From the NCBI GenBank assembly GCA_965247965.1, contig OZ252053.1, positions 4,464,001 to 4,528,000 on the forward strand: DNA of 64,000 nucleotides, in the 5' to 3' direction. How positions within the stretch are numbered: position 1 is the first letter of the stretch; every line of letters starts with the position of its first letter. Both the position numbers and the translations under genes were made by a program. This document shows, piece by piece, positions 46,253 to 55,754 of this stretch. Under the pieces are notes generated by a model that saw only the letters and a list, made by a program, of their open reading frames with translations, was not told where the DNA came from and searched no databases. This DNA comes from UBA7328 sp965247965. Its GTDB lineage: Bacteria > Bacteroidota > Bacteroidia > Chitinophagales > Saprospiraceae.

Positions 46253-47560
46253 ATGTCATACGTCGTAGCCATAGTAGGTAGGCCCAATGTGGGCAAATCC
46301 ACACTCTACAACAGGTTGATCGGAGAGCGATCGGCGATCATCGATAATGAGAGCGGCGTGACACGTGATCGCATTTATGGACACAGCGAGTGGAATGGGA
46401 AAAGTATATCGGTCATCGATACGGGCGGCTTTGTCAGAGATTCGGATGATGTATTCGAAGTTGCCATAAGAGATCAGGTGCAAATTGCTATTGACGAAGC
46501 GGATGTGATCCTATTTATGACTGACGTGACAACAGGAATTACCGATTATGATGATCAGATAGCCGATATGCTCCGAAGAAATACCAAACCAGTAGTCCTT
46601 TGTGTCAATAAGGTGGACAACAGCACAAGACATCTGACAGCCAATGAATTCTGGGCTTTAGGGTTTGACAACACTTTTTTTGTGAGTTCAATTACCGGTA
46701 GTGGTACAGGAGATTTACTTGATGCGGTAGTCGATCTTCTTCCCGAAGAAAACCCATTACTGGAAAATATAGAATTACCGAAAATAGCAGTGGTGGGCCA
46801 ACCCAATGTCGGAAAATCATCTCTGGTCAATGCGCTCCTTGACAAAGAAAGAAACATTGTAACCGAAATCGCCGGAACGACCAGAGATGCCATAAACAGT
46901 AAGTATTCAAAATTTGGTAAAGAGTTCATCATAATCGACACGGCTGGGATAAGGAAGAAAAATAAGGTTCACGAAAACCTGGAGTTTTACTCTGTTATAA
47001 GAGCTGTAAAAGCTATTGACGAAGCGGACGTATGCCTGTTAATGATCGATGCGAGAACAGGTGTGGAATCTCAGGATATGAGTATTTTTTCTCTTATCCA
47101 ACGCCGAAAAAAAGGTGTGGTTATCCTGGTCAATAAGTGGGACCTCGTGGAAAAAGAAACAAACACTGCCCGAGATTTTGAGCGGATTATCAAAGAAAAA
47201 ATTTCACCTTTTAATGATGTGCCGATTGTTTTTGCATCGGCTTTGGAAAAACAAAGGATATTCAAAGCTGTAGAATTATTGTTTGATGTGTACGAAAACA
47301 GGAAGAGAAAGATCAAAACGTCCCAACTGAACGAAGTGATGCTTAAAGCCATTGAAAAACATCCGCCACCTGCATATCGAGGGCGTTTCATCAAAATAAA
47401 ATATATTACACAGTTACCGGTATACTATCCTTCTTTTGCCTTCTTTTGCAATCATCCGAAATACTTAAGGGAATCGTACAAAAACTACCTCGAAAATCAG
47501 TTGCGGAAAAATTTTGATTTTAAAGGCGTGCCACTAAGTATTCATTTTAGGGCAAAATAG
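46253..47560 (+). CDS. der: GTPase Der (EngA)
   Basis: 435 residues. Two tandem G domains, with GRPNVGKSTL (8-17) and GQPNVGKSSL (about 181-190), each with DTxG and NKxD motifs, then a KH-like C-terminal domain ending FDFKGVPLSIHFRAK. Needed for large-subunit assembly. Complete and ordinary. Confidence 0.98.
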   Translation: MSYVVAIVGRPNVGKSTLYNRLIGERSAIIDNESGVTRDRIYGHSEWNGKSISVIDTGGFVRDSDDVFEVAIRDQVQIAIDEADVILFMTDVTTGITDYDDQIADMLRRNTKPVVLCVNKVDNSTRHLTANEFWALGFDNTFFVSSITGSGTGDLLDAVVDLLPEENPLLENIELPKIAVVGQPNVGKSSLVNALLDKERNIVTEIAGTTRDAINSKYSKFGKEFIIIDTAGIRKKNKVHENLEFYSVIRAVKAIDEADVCLLMIDARTGVESQDMSIFSLIQRRKKGVVILVNKWDLVEKETNTARDFERIIKEKISPFNDVPIVFASALEKQRIFKAVELLFDVYENRKRKIKTSQLNEVMLKAIEKHPPPAYRGRFIKIKYITQLPVYYPSFAFFCNHPKYLRESYKNYLENQLRKNFDFKGVPLSIHFRAK

Positions 47561-47632
47561 AAATGGTGCAGACGTGGTGCTAGTACGCTAAAGAGCAATT
47601 GCCATAAAGCGAAGTGGTATCGGAAAGCGTAG

Positions 47633-47956
47633 TTAATGGGTAAACAATTCTTGAAGGCATTTGCATAATTCTATTTGGGTTTTGCTATCAATGATACCTA
47701 GATTTTTAACTAGTCGCGATTTATCAACTGCTCTAATTTGATCTAAAAGAATTAAGCCCTTCTTTCCTCCAAACTTACACTCAACCCGACAGGGAAATTC
47801 AAACCCTTTGGTTGTCATAGGAGCCACAAGTAACGTAGACAATGTTACAATTTCATTCGGTGAAATTATGACACATGGTCTGGTATTACTGATTTCTCTC
47901 CCTTTTACAGGGTTAAGCTCAACATGCCATACTTGAAATCGAACGATTTCAGACAT
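47633..47956 (-). CDS. MazF/PemK-type endoribonuclease toxin, antitoxin reduced
   Basis: 107 residues from the ATG at 47956 (MSEIVRFQVWHVELNPVKGREISNTRPCVIIS). It has the MazF hallmarks: VWHVELNPVKGREISNTRPCVIIS, LLVAPMTTKGFEFPCRV and LILLDQIRAVDKSRLVK. It would cleave mRNA at specific sites. The start overlaps the stop of a 14-codon antitoxin-like tail (TAATG), the usual coupling, but the rest of the antitoxin gene is missing. Only 106 bases separate this start from the divergent rfbC. Confidence 0.9.
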   Translation of the reverse strand: MSEIVRFQVWHVELNPVKGREISNTRPCVIISPNEIVTLSTLLVAPMTTKGFEFPCRVECKFGGKKGLILLDQIRAVDKSRLVKNLGIIDSKTQIELCKCLQELFTH

Positions 47957-47957
47957 T

Positions 47958-48002
47958 ACCACTCCAATTCTGCATCAGTTGTTAATTCTGCATCCAGCCA
48001 TT
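47958..48002 (-). pseudogene. Remnant of a MazE-type antitoxin (last 14 codons)
   Basis: On the minus strand, WLDAELTTDAELEW followed by TAA overlaps the mazF start, exactly where an antitoxin C-terminus should be. An in-frame TAA directly precedes the Trp codon, and the divergent rfbC begins 66 bases further on, leaving no room for a normal 70-80-residue antitoxin. Deletion of the 5' part is the simplest reading. Confidence 0.65.
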
Positions 48003-48067
48003 ATAATGTAATTACTTTATGTTTGCAGGAATGAAGCACCGCTAGCAATTATTGAAAGACTGAGTAA

Positions 48068-48613
48068 ATGCAAATAAAGGATGGACCCTTGAAAGACCTC
48101 AAAATAATGGAACCCGATGTCCACAACGACACACGAGGTTACTTTTTCGAAAGTTACAATAGTCAGCACTTCCCTGAGGAATTGAAATTCGACTGGGTAC
48201 AGGATAACGAATCTAAATCTACAAAAGGAGTATTAAGAGGCCTTCACTATCAAACGGGTGAAATGGCTCAAACCAAACTAGTGCGATCTATCATCGGAGA
48301 AATATATGACGTAGTGGTAGACATAAGGCCAAACTCACCCACATATGGAAAACATTATGGCATCTTGCTCACCGGAGAAGACAAAAAACAAATGCTCATC
48401 CCTAGAGGATTTGCACATGGATTTTTGGTCCTGTCGGATGAAGCTATTTTCTCGTATAAGTGCGACAATTATTATGACAAAGAATCGGAAAGTGGCATTT
48501 TCCACAATGACCCTTCCCTTCATATCAAATGGCCGATAAAGGGCTTGAATATTCTATTATCAGAGAAAGATCGAAATCTGCCCTCCTTTGGGGATCACGA
48601 ACCCATATTCTAA
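48068..48613 (+). CDS. rfbC: dTDP-4-dehydrorhamnose 3,5-epimerase
   Basis: 181 residues, cupin fold. Motifs: ARGYFFE-type start (here NDTRGYFFESYN), WVQDNESKSTKGVLRGLHYQ with the catalytic His, VDIRPNSPTYGKH, PRGFAHGF, and FSYKCDNYYDKESESG. Third step of dTDP-L-rhamnose synthesis for surface glycans. Its TAA overlaps the ATG of rfbD. rfbA and rfbB are not in the window. Confidence 0.97.
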   Translation: MQIKDGPLKDLKIMEPDVHNDTRGYFFESYNSQHFPEELKFDWVQDNESKSTKGVLRGLHYQTGEMAQTKLVRSIIGEIYDVVVDIRPNSPTYGKHYGILLTGEDKKQMLIPRGFAHGFLVLSDEAIFSYKCDNYYDKESESGIFHNDPSLHIKWPIKGLNILLSEKDRNLPSFGDHEPIF

Positions 48614-49500
48614 TGCGCAAGATACTTGTCACCGGTTCTGAGGGACAATTAGGCCTGGAATTGCAAAGATTGTCCGTTGGTACTTCGGATTATCATTTTT
48701 TCTTTTCCAATCATTATACTTTAGACGTTGCGAGAGATCAGGATGTAAGGGATGTCATCATCAGGGACAAGCCCGATTTTGTGATTAATTGTGCAGCATA
48801 TACGAAAGTAGACAAAGCAGAAGAGGCGAGGAAAGATGCTTTAGCTATCAATTCGGAAGCGTTGAAGTATTTGGGCAGAGCGTGCAATGATGTGTATGCT
48901 GTGCTGATCCACTTGTCGACAGACTATGTATACGACAGCATTAACAATAGACCCCTAATAGAAACAGATCCGCTCGAACCCAAAAGCGTATATGCAAAAT
49001 CCAAAAAAAAAGGAGAAGATAATCTTATCGCAATAGCAAACAGATGGATCATCATAAGAACTTCATGGATATACTCCCAATTCGGTCAAAATTTTGTAAA
49101 AACAATGCTCAAACTAGGCCGACGCAATGATGTACTCAAAGTAGTGGCCGATCAAATCGGGACGCCCACTTACGCCAAAGATTTGGCCGAAGTGATCATC
49201 CATATGATCGATCTCATTCGTTCTCAAAATGAAGGCTCCCCTTTGGTTAATAATGTATATAACTTTAGTAATAGCGGACACACGACGTGGGATGCATTCG
49301 CAAGAAAAATATTCGATCTTAGTGGAATAAAATGTAAGGTAAAAGGAGTAAATACCACCTCTTATGGTGCAAATGCTGCGAGACCATTATGGAGCGTACT
49401 GTCAAAAGAAAAAATACAGTCGACTATGGATATCAAAATGAGACATTGGGAATCGGCTTTGAAGGAATGTCTAGAAACTTTAGTAATCAACAATAAATAA
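48613..49500 (+). CDS. rfbD: dTDP-4-dehydrorhamnose reductase
   Basis: 295 residues from the ATG at 48613, which overlaps the rfbC stop (TAATG) and gives the proper Rossmann start MRKILVTGSEGQLGLELQR. Catalytic YxxxK is seen as VYAKSKKKGE; STDYVYDS and RTSWIYSQFGQNFVKTML are typical. It reduces the keto sugar with NAD(P)H to dTDP-L-rhamnose. Confidence 0.97.
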   Translation: MRKILVTGSEGQLGLELQRLSVGTSDYHFFFSNHYTLDVARDQDVRDVIIRDKPDFVINCAAYTKVDKAEEARKDALAINSEALKYLGRACNDVYAVLIHLSTDYVYDSINNRPLIETDPLEPKSVYAKSKKKGEDNLIAIANRWIIIRTSWIYSQFGQNFVKTMLKLGRRNDVLKVVADQIGTPTYAKDLAEVIIHMIDLIRSQNEGSPLVNNVYNFSNSGHTTWDAFARKIFDLSGIKCKVKGVNTTSYGANAARPLWSVLSKEKIQSTMDIKMRHWESALKECLETLVINNK

Positions 49501-49505
49501 TAAAT

Positions 49506-49530
49506 AATCATTAATTAATAATTAATGATT
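49506..49530. terminator. A/T-rich hairpin after rfbD
   Basis: aatcattaatt (49506-49516) is perfectly mirrored by aattaatgatt (49520-49530) with a 3-base loop, directly after the rfbD stop. The lack of G/C pairs makes it a weak terminator candidate. Confidence 0.4.
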
Positions 49531-49580
49531 GTAAGCAATTGATAACCAAGTAAGTAGAATGATAATTTTTCGGCGCTAAA

Positions 49581-52319
49581 ATGAGAAAAGAAAATAGTCT
49601 GATCAGGGCCTTTTTGCTTATTGTCCTCTTCCTCTTCACTATTGCATATGAATCCAGCGCTACCCACAATCGCGCCGGGGAAATCACCTATGTGCAAATC
49701 GATGAGCTCACAATAAGAGCAACGATCACCACGTATACCAAGACGAGCAGTTTTTCAGCGGACAGGGACAGTGTAGAATTATTTTGGGGAGATGGCACAA
49801 GTGAATTTGTAACTCGAGCCAACGGCGGTGGCGATCCTTTGGAAAATGACATCAAAATTAATTTTTACATCGCAGAGCATTCGTATCCGTCTCGCGGCAC
49901 TTATACTATGGGCATGACAGATCCCAATAGAGTCGCCGGAATACTAAATGTAGATTTTCCCAATTCGGTAAATATTCAGTTTTACATCGAGACGACTTTT
50001 TCACTACTTAACACACAATTTCAAGGCGAAAACAATTCTGTGATTCTTTTGCAACCACCTATTGACATTGCCTGTGTGGGAGAAGTTTTTGTGCACAATC
50101 CTAATGGTTATGATCCGGATGGAGATTCGCTCTCGTACGAACTCGCAGTGCCTTTTCAATCTGTCGGACTGGAAGTACCAAATTATCTATTTCCCGACGA
50201 ACTTTCACCCGGTTCGGACAATGTACTCACTCTTGATCCTGTAACGGGAGAGCTCATATGGGACTCACCTAAAAATCAAGGCGAAGTCAATATAACGATC
50301 AGGATCAATGAATACCGTGAGGGTGTATTGATCAATTCGATGGTTAGGGATATGCAGGTATCGGTATCTCTTTGCATGGATGACCCTAATCCCCCTACTC
50401 TTGAGACCCCGGGAGAAATATGTGTTGTGGCGGGAGAAAAGGTCGTATTTGAAGTGTTTAGCGACGATACGGATAAAGACCAGTTTTTGCGCCTCAGTGC
50501 TACAGGAGGGCCTTTTATTTTGGAAAATTCGCCAGCTACTTTTTTTGCTCCTGAACTTCCTTTTCCACCAGTAGTTAGGGGCGTATTCGAGTGGCAGACT
50601 AATTGCGATCATGTAAATGAAGAATTCTACCAAATCGTATTCAAAAGTGTTGACAATTCGCTGGACAGAGTCGGTGCTGAGCGAGGATTGGCAGCGCTCA
50701 AAACGGTACGCATTAAAGTAGTCGCACCACCACCTGAGAATTTAAATGCCAAAGTGGACGCAGCCAAGGTTGTATTGACTTGGGATAGTCCTTATGATTG
50801 TGAGGTGACTACAGATGATTTCTTTCGGGGATTCACAGTCTGGCGTCGCAATAATAGCACGGAAGTACCTCTCGATACATGTATTACCGGCCTTGAAGGC
50901 CATGGGTATGAGAAAATCATTTTTTTTACAAAAGAGATTAAGAATGGAAGATATACGGTAACCGATGACGATGTCGAGCGCGGCAATATTTACTGTTACC
51001 GGGTGCTTGCGGAATTTTCGAAGCTTTCGGCTTTAGGTAATCCATTTAATATTGTAGAAAGCATTAGGTCCGAAGAATCATGCGTAGAGCTCCTTCAAGA
51101 CCGGCCATTGATCACCAAAGTATCCGTCGAAAATACGGATGTCGCCAATGGAAGAATCGAAGTGAATTGGGTACTGCCTGTGGCCGAAGATGTCGATACT
51201 ATTGCCAATCCAGGGCCCTACGAACTTCGTTTGCTGAGGTCTGAAGGTCTGGGGACTAATAGTTTTGTAGAAATTGCAACATTTCCTTTTACAAGCTTTG
51301 GTGAAGAAGTAGCCTCCACCCATTCAGATCCATCACTCAATACACGAGATCAGGCTTACACGTACAGGATGGATTTTTTTGCTAATAATGAACAAGATGC
51401 ATTCTCCCGTTCATCTGACGCTTCTTCTGTTTTTCTAAATACGGCCGCCTCGGATAATTTGATTAGATTGTCATGGGACGAAAATGTGCCTTGGAGCAAT
51501 TTTGAATATGTAATTTTTAAAAAACAGCCTGGTGGTGATTTTGACTCTATAGGTACTACTGCCAGCAAGTCATTTACAGATTCAGAAGTACTCAACGATA
51601 TGCAAGAATGCTACAAAGTCATGACCATAGGCACTTACAACATTCAAAGAGTGCCTGGTCTTCTGACCAATTTCTCTCAGGAAAACTGTGCAATACCTTT
51701 GGATACCGTAGCGCCATGTAGTGCTAGATTAAATGTTTCTAATTTGTGCGATAATCTATCCCGCATTAATGATCAAGATTTTGCAAATAACCTAAGATGG
51801 GAACTAGAAACTAATTGCAAAAATGCCGAGGATCTCAAGAGCTTTAATGTTTACTACGCAGAATTTGAAGGTTCTGATTTCGTATTGACTACTAATGCGG
51901 ATGCTTCAAATAGCTCTTTCATTCATCGCCCTGATGCGGGCATTTCGGGTTGCTATGCCATTACCTCATTAGACACACTTGGTAATGAAAGTGCCTTTTC
52001 GAATATCGTCTGTCTGGACAACTGTCCGCGCTATGAATTGCCCAATACATTCACGCCTAATGATGATCAAGCTAATGATCTATTTACGCCTCGTATCAAT
52101 AGATTTATTGAACGCGTTGATATGGAAATTTATAACAAATGGGGCCAAATAGTCTACCGTACGGAAAATCCGGCTATCAATTGGGACGGCCGTACAAACG
52201 GAGGTAAAGAATTGGCCGAAGGAAGTTATTACTACAAAGCAAGAGTCTTTGAAAGAAGGCTTACCGGTATTTTCGAACAACAGGACATCAGGGTGGGTTA
52301 TATTGATTTGATTCGATAG
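49581..52319 (+). CDS. Large surface protein with T9SS type-B (gliding-type) C-terminal domain
   Basis: 912 residues. A signal peptide (about 1-28) is followed by SSATHNRAGEITYVQID, an opening seen in many gliding-associated Bacteroidota proteins, then several beta-sandwich/Ig-like or fibronectin-like units (about 120-780). The last about 95 residues (LPNTFTPNDDQANDLFTPR ... MEIYNKWGQIVYRT ... WDGRTNGGKELAEGSYYYK) form the CHU_C/type-B sorting domain. It is exported by T9SS and probably held on the surface; adhesion or motility roles are inferred from the family. Confidence 0.9.
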   Translation: MRKENSLIRAFLLIVLFLFTIAYESSATHNRAGEITYVQIDELTIRATITTYTKTSSFSADRDSVELFWGDGTSEFVTRANGGGDPLENDIKINFYIAEHSYPSRGTYTMGMTDPNRVAGILNVDFPNSVNIQFYIETTFSLLNTQFQGENNSVILLQPPIDIACVGEVFVHNPNGYDPDGDSLSYELAVPFQSVGLEVPNYLFPDELSPGSDNVLTLDPVTGELIWDSPKNQGEVNITIRINEYREGVLINSMVRDMQVSVSLCMDDPNPPTLETPGEICVVAGEKVVFEVFSDDTDKDQFLRLSATGGPFILENSPATFFAPELPFPPVVRGVFEWQTNCDHVNEEFYQIVFKSVDNSLDRVGAERGLAALKTVRIKVVAPPPENLNAKVDAAKVVLTWDSPYDCEVTTDDFFRGFTVWRRNNSTEVPLDTCITGLEGHGYEKIIFFTKEIKNGRYTVTDDDVERGNIYCYRVLAEFSKLSALGNPFNIVESIRSEESCVELLQDRPLITKVSVENTDVANGRIEVNWVLPVAEDVDTIANPGPYELRLLRSEGLGTNSFVEIATFPFTSFGEEVASTHSDPSLNTRDQAYTYRMDFFANNEQDAFSRSSDASSVFLNTAASDNLIRLSWDENVPWSNFEYVIFKKQPGGDFDSIGTTASKSFTDSEVLNDMQECYKVMTIGTYNIQRVPGLLTNFSQENCAIPLDTVAPCSARLNVSNLCDNLSRINDQDFANNLRWELETNCKNAEDLKSFNVYYAEFEGSDFVLTTNADASNSSFIHRPDAGISGCYAITSLDTLGNESAFSNIVCLDNCPRYELPNTFTPNDDQANDLFTPRINRFIERVDMEIYNKWGQIVYRTENPAINWDGRTNGGKELAEGSYYYKARVFERRLTGIFEQQDIRVGYIDLIR

Positions 52320-52342
52320 ATTTTCATTTTGATTGCGTAGTT

Positions 52343-52939
52343 ATGTTTACAGGGATCGTAGAAACTATTGGCAAAGTAGAAGCCGTCCGGCTATCCGGAA
52401 GTAATAAAGCCTTTATCATATCGTCTGATCTCTCCCCGGATTTACAAATAAATCAAAGCATTGCTCACGATGGAGTATGCCTTACCATCGAATCTCTGAG
52501 AAATAAAACACACCAGGTAAGTGCAATCAGGGAAACATTGGATCGATCCAACTTGGGAAGACTTGCTGTGGGAGACTGTATTAATCTCGAGCGATGTCTT
52601 AGGGTCGGCGACCGGCTCGACGGGCATATGGTACAAGGGCATGTAGACGATACAGGGATTTGCTTTGATATTAGTGAAAACGATGGCAGTTGGACATTTA
52701 CATTCGAATACGATTCTCAACATACAGGGTTGCTCATTCCAAAAGGATCTATTGCTGTAAATGGGGCGAGTCTCACCCTGGTAGATGTCACAGATTCGAC
52801 TTTTAGCGTAGCGATTATCCCATTTACCTACGAGCACACCACATTTAGAAAAATGCGAAAAGGAGATATTGTTAATTTGGAATTCGATATTTTGGGCAAG
52901 TACGTCGTCAAAAATCTCTCAAATCTGTCAAAACCCTAA
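52343..52939 (+). CDS. ribE: Riboflavin synthase, alpha subunit
   Basis: 198 residues. The trimeric enzyme that dismutates two lumazines into riboflavin. It starts MFTGIVETIGKVEAV and carries two lumazine-binding repeats: VCLTIESL and GHMVQGHVDDTG, then IAVNGASLTLVDV. Length normal. No other rib gene is nearby. Confidence 0.97.
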   Translation: MFTGIVETIGKVEAVRLSGSNKAFIISSDLSPDLQINQSIAHDGVCLTIESLRNKTHQVSAIRETLDRSNLGRLAVGDCINLERCLRVGDRLDGHMVQGHVDDTGICFDISENDGSWTFTFEYDSQHTGLLIPKGSIAVNGASLTLVDVTDSTFSVAIIPFTYEHTTFRKMRKGDIVNLEFDILGKYVVKNLSNLSKP

Positions 52940-53284
52940 ATATTCCGATTTTTTGTAAAGTGTTTTACTAAGTCGCCTTACAGACAATAAGTTTCTGGTC
53001 TGTTACTTGAATAGTTTTAGTCAAGAAATGCTAAAAAAATAACTTATCGTTTTTATGCTGATCTTTTGACTTTATGCTGCGTTCCTAAAATCCTCCCCGA
53101 CGACGAATGTCGGGACATAAATGCATGCGCTAGGGCTACACCTGCCCGAATGACTCTGTCGGTCGGGCTCCGGTTTTAGTGCCTCGCCAAAAGGCAAAAT
53201 CTCTAGCCTAAAATCCGAGACTTATTTATGTACCATTCCTAAGGATTTCAGAATTGGTTATTAATTGCACCCAAGATTATAATT
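52940..53284. other. Intergenic region, one small hairpin
   Basis: 345 bases between riboflavin synthase and the peroxidase gene. It contains CCCGAC...GTCGGG (53096-53114) and further GC-rich pieces but no coding potential. The promoter of the peroxidase gene must lie here; no clear consensus was found. Confidence 0.45.
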
Positions 53285-55648
53285 ATGAACAATTCTTTAT
53301 TCCTTGCACTTATTCTATCTCTAATAATTTCAAATACTCTGTTAGGGCAATCAAATTTTGATTACTATAAAAACCGGACCTTTGACGGCACATTCAATGA
53401 TTTAAGAAATAACGACGAAGGGAAAGCAGGCATCCCGTTTGTACGGGAGGCTAAGGCTCAATATGCCGGTGACGGTTCAACAATGATCGATGGGCCTAAT
53501 CCCAGAGAACTGAGCAATTTGCTATGCAACCAGGATAGTGATGCTGAAAACAAATATGGGCTAAGCTCCATGGTTTTCACATTTCTGCAATTTATAGATC
53601 ATGATATTACGGAAACGGAAGGTGGTGGAGAATTTGTTCCCATTATTGTACCGAAAGGTGACCCCCAATTCGATCCATTCCAGACAGGGTATGTGATCAT
53701 TCCGTTCAGCCGGTCTGCAATTGAAGTAGGAACAGGTACGAGCTCAGATAACCCAAGAGCCCAAAGAAACTTAATCACTGCCTGGCTGGACGGAAGCGGA
53801 GTATACGGGTCAGATGAAGAACGAGCGAAATGGTTGCGCTCGGGAGAATGCGGTAAGCTGAAAGTGTATAAATCCGATTATAGCGATTTGCTTCCCTGTA
53901 ATACTCGCGACGGCGATTGTAACGGCACGCCGGACGAGAATGCACCGGCAATGGCTATGAACCGAGATCATTCCGGTAAGCTATTAACAGTCTTCGTCGC
54001 AGGTGATGTGCGAGCCAACGAACAACCTGGCCTTACAGCACTTCACACACTTTTCGTCAGAGAGCACAATAGGATATGCGATGAATTGACCAAAAAAGGA
54101 AGCTGTTCTGATGAAATTAACTATCAATACCCTAGAAAAGTGGTAGGTGGGTTGATCCAATCGATATTGTATAATGAGTTGATCCCAAAATTGGGACTTA
54201 AAGTGGGATCAGAAAATTATAGAAGAAACCTATCGCCTGAAATAACCAATACTTTTGCTGCTTCTGCTTATCGATTAGGCCATACCATGATATCAGAATT
54301 TATTCCCATCATAGAGAACGAATGTGGAGATGTTGATAAGGAACTATCACTTGCTGAGGCATTCTTTAATCCATCTATAATTCAGAATGGCGGCATAGAC
54401 GGCATATTGAGAGGACTGAATCGACAGGTACAACAGGAAGTCGACCCGAAGTTGGTTTCGGCAGTCAGAAGCTTTTTATTTGGACCACCAGGGGCAGGAG
54501 GGCTGGACTTGGCAGCCCTCAACATTCAAAGAGCAAGAGATCACGGCATTCCGGATTATAATACGTTAAGAGAAGAGGTTGGATTGAAAAAGGTAACCAC
54601 GTTCGGTCAAATCAGTTCTTACGGAGATATTCAGGAAAAATTAGAGAAAGCTTATGGGGACGTGGGTCATATCGACTCGTGGGCAGGAATGCTTTGTGAA
54701 GATCATGTACCGGGCAGTCCATTTGGTAAGACAATCAGCAAGATTTTATCTAAACAATTTAAAAATATCAGAAAGGCGGATCGATTGTATTATTCGAGGG
54801 ATCGGGCATTAAGCAGATCGGTGCGCTATGAGATTTCCAGAACATCTTTAGCCGATGTAATCAAAAGAAATACAGGGGTGGAAAATATGCAAGATGCCTT
54901 CTATAAAGGCAAATGCGATGGTGGCGAAGAATTGGTGTATTGTGATATGAAGGCCCAAAATTCGAAATATGAATGGATCGGCCTGGTCGGCGTTAATGGT
55001 CACATCCATGAAAGCACGAAAGAAGATGGATATAGCGACTTTACAGATGTGGTCATGCCTATGCACGCCGGTAATAATAAAATAGCTTTAGGATCAGGCT
55101 ATAATTTTTTACCGTTTACCAAAATGTGGAATGTCTGGATCGATTTGAATAAAAACGGGCGATTCGAAGATAATGAGCTGCGTTTATCGAAAATCAGCAG
55201 AATGCCGATTGAAGCGCTAATTAAGATCCCTTCTGACGTAGAAGTAAGCCAAGCGAGGATGAGAGTCATCATGAGTCTTTTCAGAACTAAAGATCCTTGT
55301 GTAGATATCTACTATGGCGAAGTGGAAGATTATACGGTTTCATTTGGTGATGAAGTTGATGATTTGGCTGATTTGGCGAAAACTATTGATAGCGAAATAC
55401 CTAGTGTAGAATTAGTGGCTTATCCTAATCCGGCTGCTGACTATATTTCATTCAAGGGAATTCAACTGGATAATGTTAACGAAAAGTACTTGATTATCAA
55501 TACTTTAGGTCAAGAAGTGGCTGGTGGTCATACTTCAGAGTTGGTCAAAGGATTGAGAGTTTCTGAGTGGAATTCGGGAGCATATTTTATGCATGTGATG
55601 CAACAGTCTGGCGAATCGAAATCTTTGGGCTTTATCGTTAAGAGGTAG
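53285..55648 (+). CDS. Secreted animal-type haem peroxidase with T9SS sorting domain
   Basis: 787 residues. Signal peptide ending near LGQS. The animal (cyclooxygenase/myeloperoxidase-type) peroxidase domain spans about 25-540: the distal-His motif FLQFIDHDIT, VFVAGDVRANEQPGLTALHTLFVREHNRICDEL, the proximal-His region YRLGHTMISEF, and NIQRARDHGIPDYNTLRE. A GEVED-type domain follows (about 570-700, ending YYGEVEDYTVSF), then a type-A T9SS sorting domain (VAYPNPAADYISFKG ... YFMHVMQQSGESKSLGFIVKR). It would oxidise halides or phenolics outside the cell; substrate unknown. Confidence 0.93.
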   Translation: MNNSLFLALILSLIISNTLLGQSNFDYYKNRTFDGTFNDLRNNDEGKAGIPFVREAKAQYAGDGSTMIDGPNPRELSNLLCNQDSDAENKYGLSSMVFTFLQFIDHDITETEGGGEFVPIIVPKGDPQFDPFQTGYVIIPFSRSAIEVGTGTSSDNPRAQRNLITAWLDGSGVYGSDEERAKWLRSGECGKLKVYKSDYSDLLPCNTRDGDCNGTPDENAPAMAMNRDHSGKLLTVFVAGDVRANEQPGLTALHTLFVREHNRICDELTKKGSCSDEINYQYPRKVVGGLIQSILYNELIPKLGLKVGSENYRRNLSPEITNTFAASAYRLGHTMISEFIPIIENECGDVDKELSLAEAFFNPSIIQNGGIDGILRGLNRQVQQEVDPKLVSAVRSFLFGPPGAGGLDLAALNIQRARDHGIPDYNTLREEVGLKKVTTFGQISSYGDIQEKLEKAYGDVGHIDSWAGMLCEDHVPGSPFGKTISKILSKQFKNIRKADRLYYSRDRALSRSVRYEISRTSLADVIKRNTGVENMQDAFYKGKCDGGEELVYCDMKAQNSKYEWIGLVGVNGHIHESTKEDGYSDFTDVVMPMHAGNNKIALGSGYNFLPFTKMWNVWIDLNKNGRFEDNELRLSKISRMPIEALIKIPSDVEVSQARMRVIMSLFRTKDPCVDIYYGEVEDYTVSFGDEVDDLADLAKTIDSEIPSVELVAYPNPAADYISFKGIQLDNVNEKYLIINTLGQEVAGGHTSELVKGLRVSEWNSGAYFMHVMQQSGESKSLGFIVKR

Positions 55649-55754
55649 CTAAACAATTGGGATGGTGCCAATGATAACTCTTGAAAAATTGTTGTCCGCC
55701 TCAAAGTATTCCGCTTATCAACTTTCTGTACGAGTAACTTATCGCTTATACCTA

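Noticed and set aside
48002..48030. Eight-codon frame (MAGCRINN) as leader or antitoxin of mazF
   Set aside because: It is out of frame with the antitoxin remnant and too short to act as an antitoxin.
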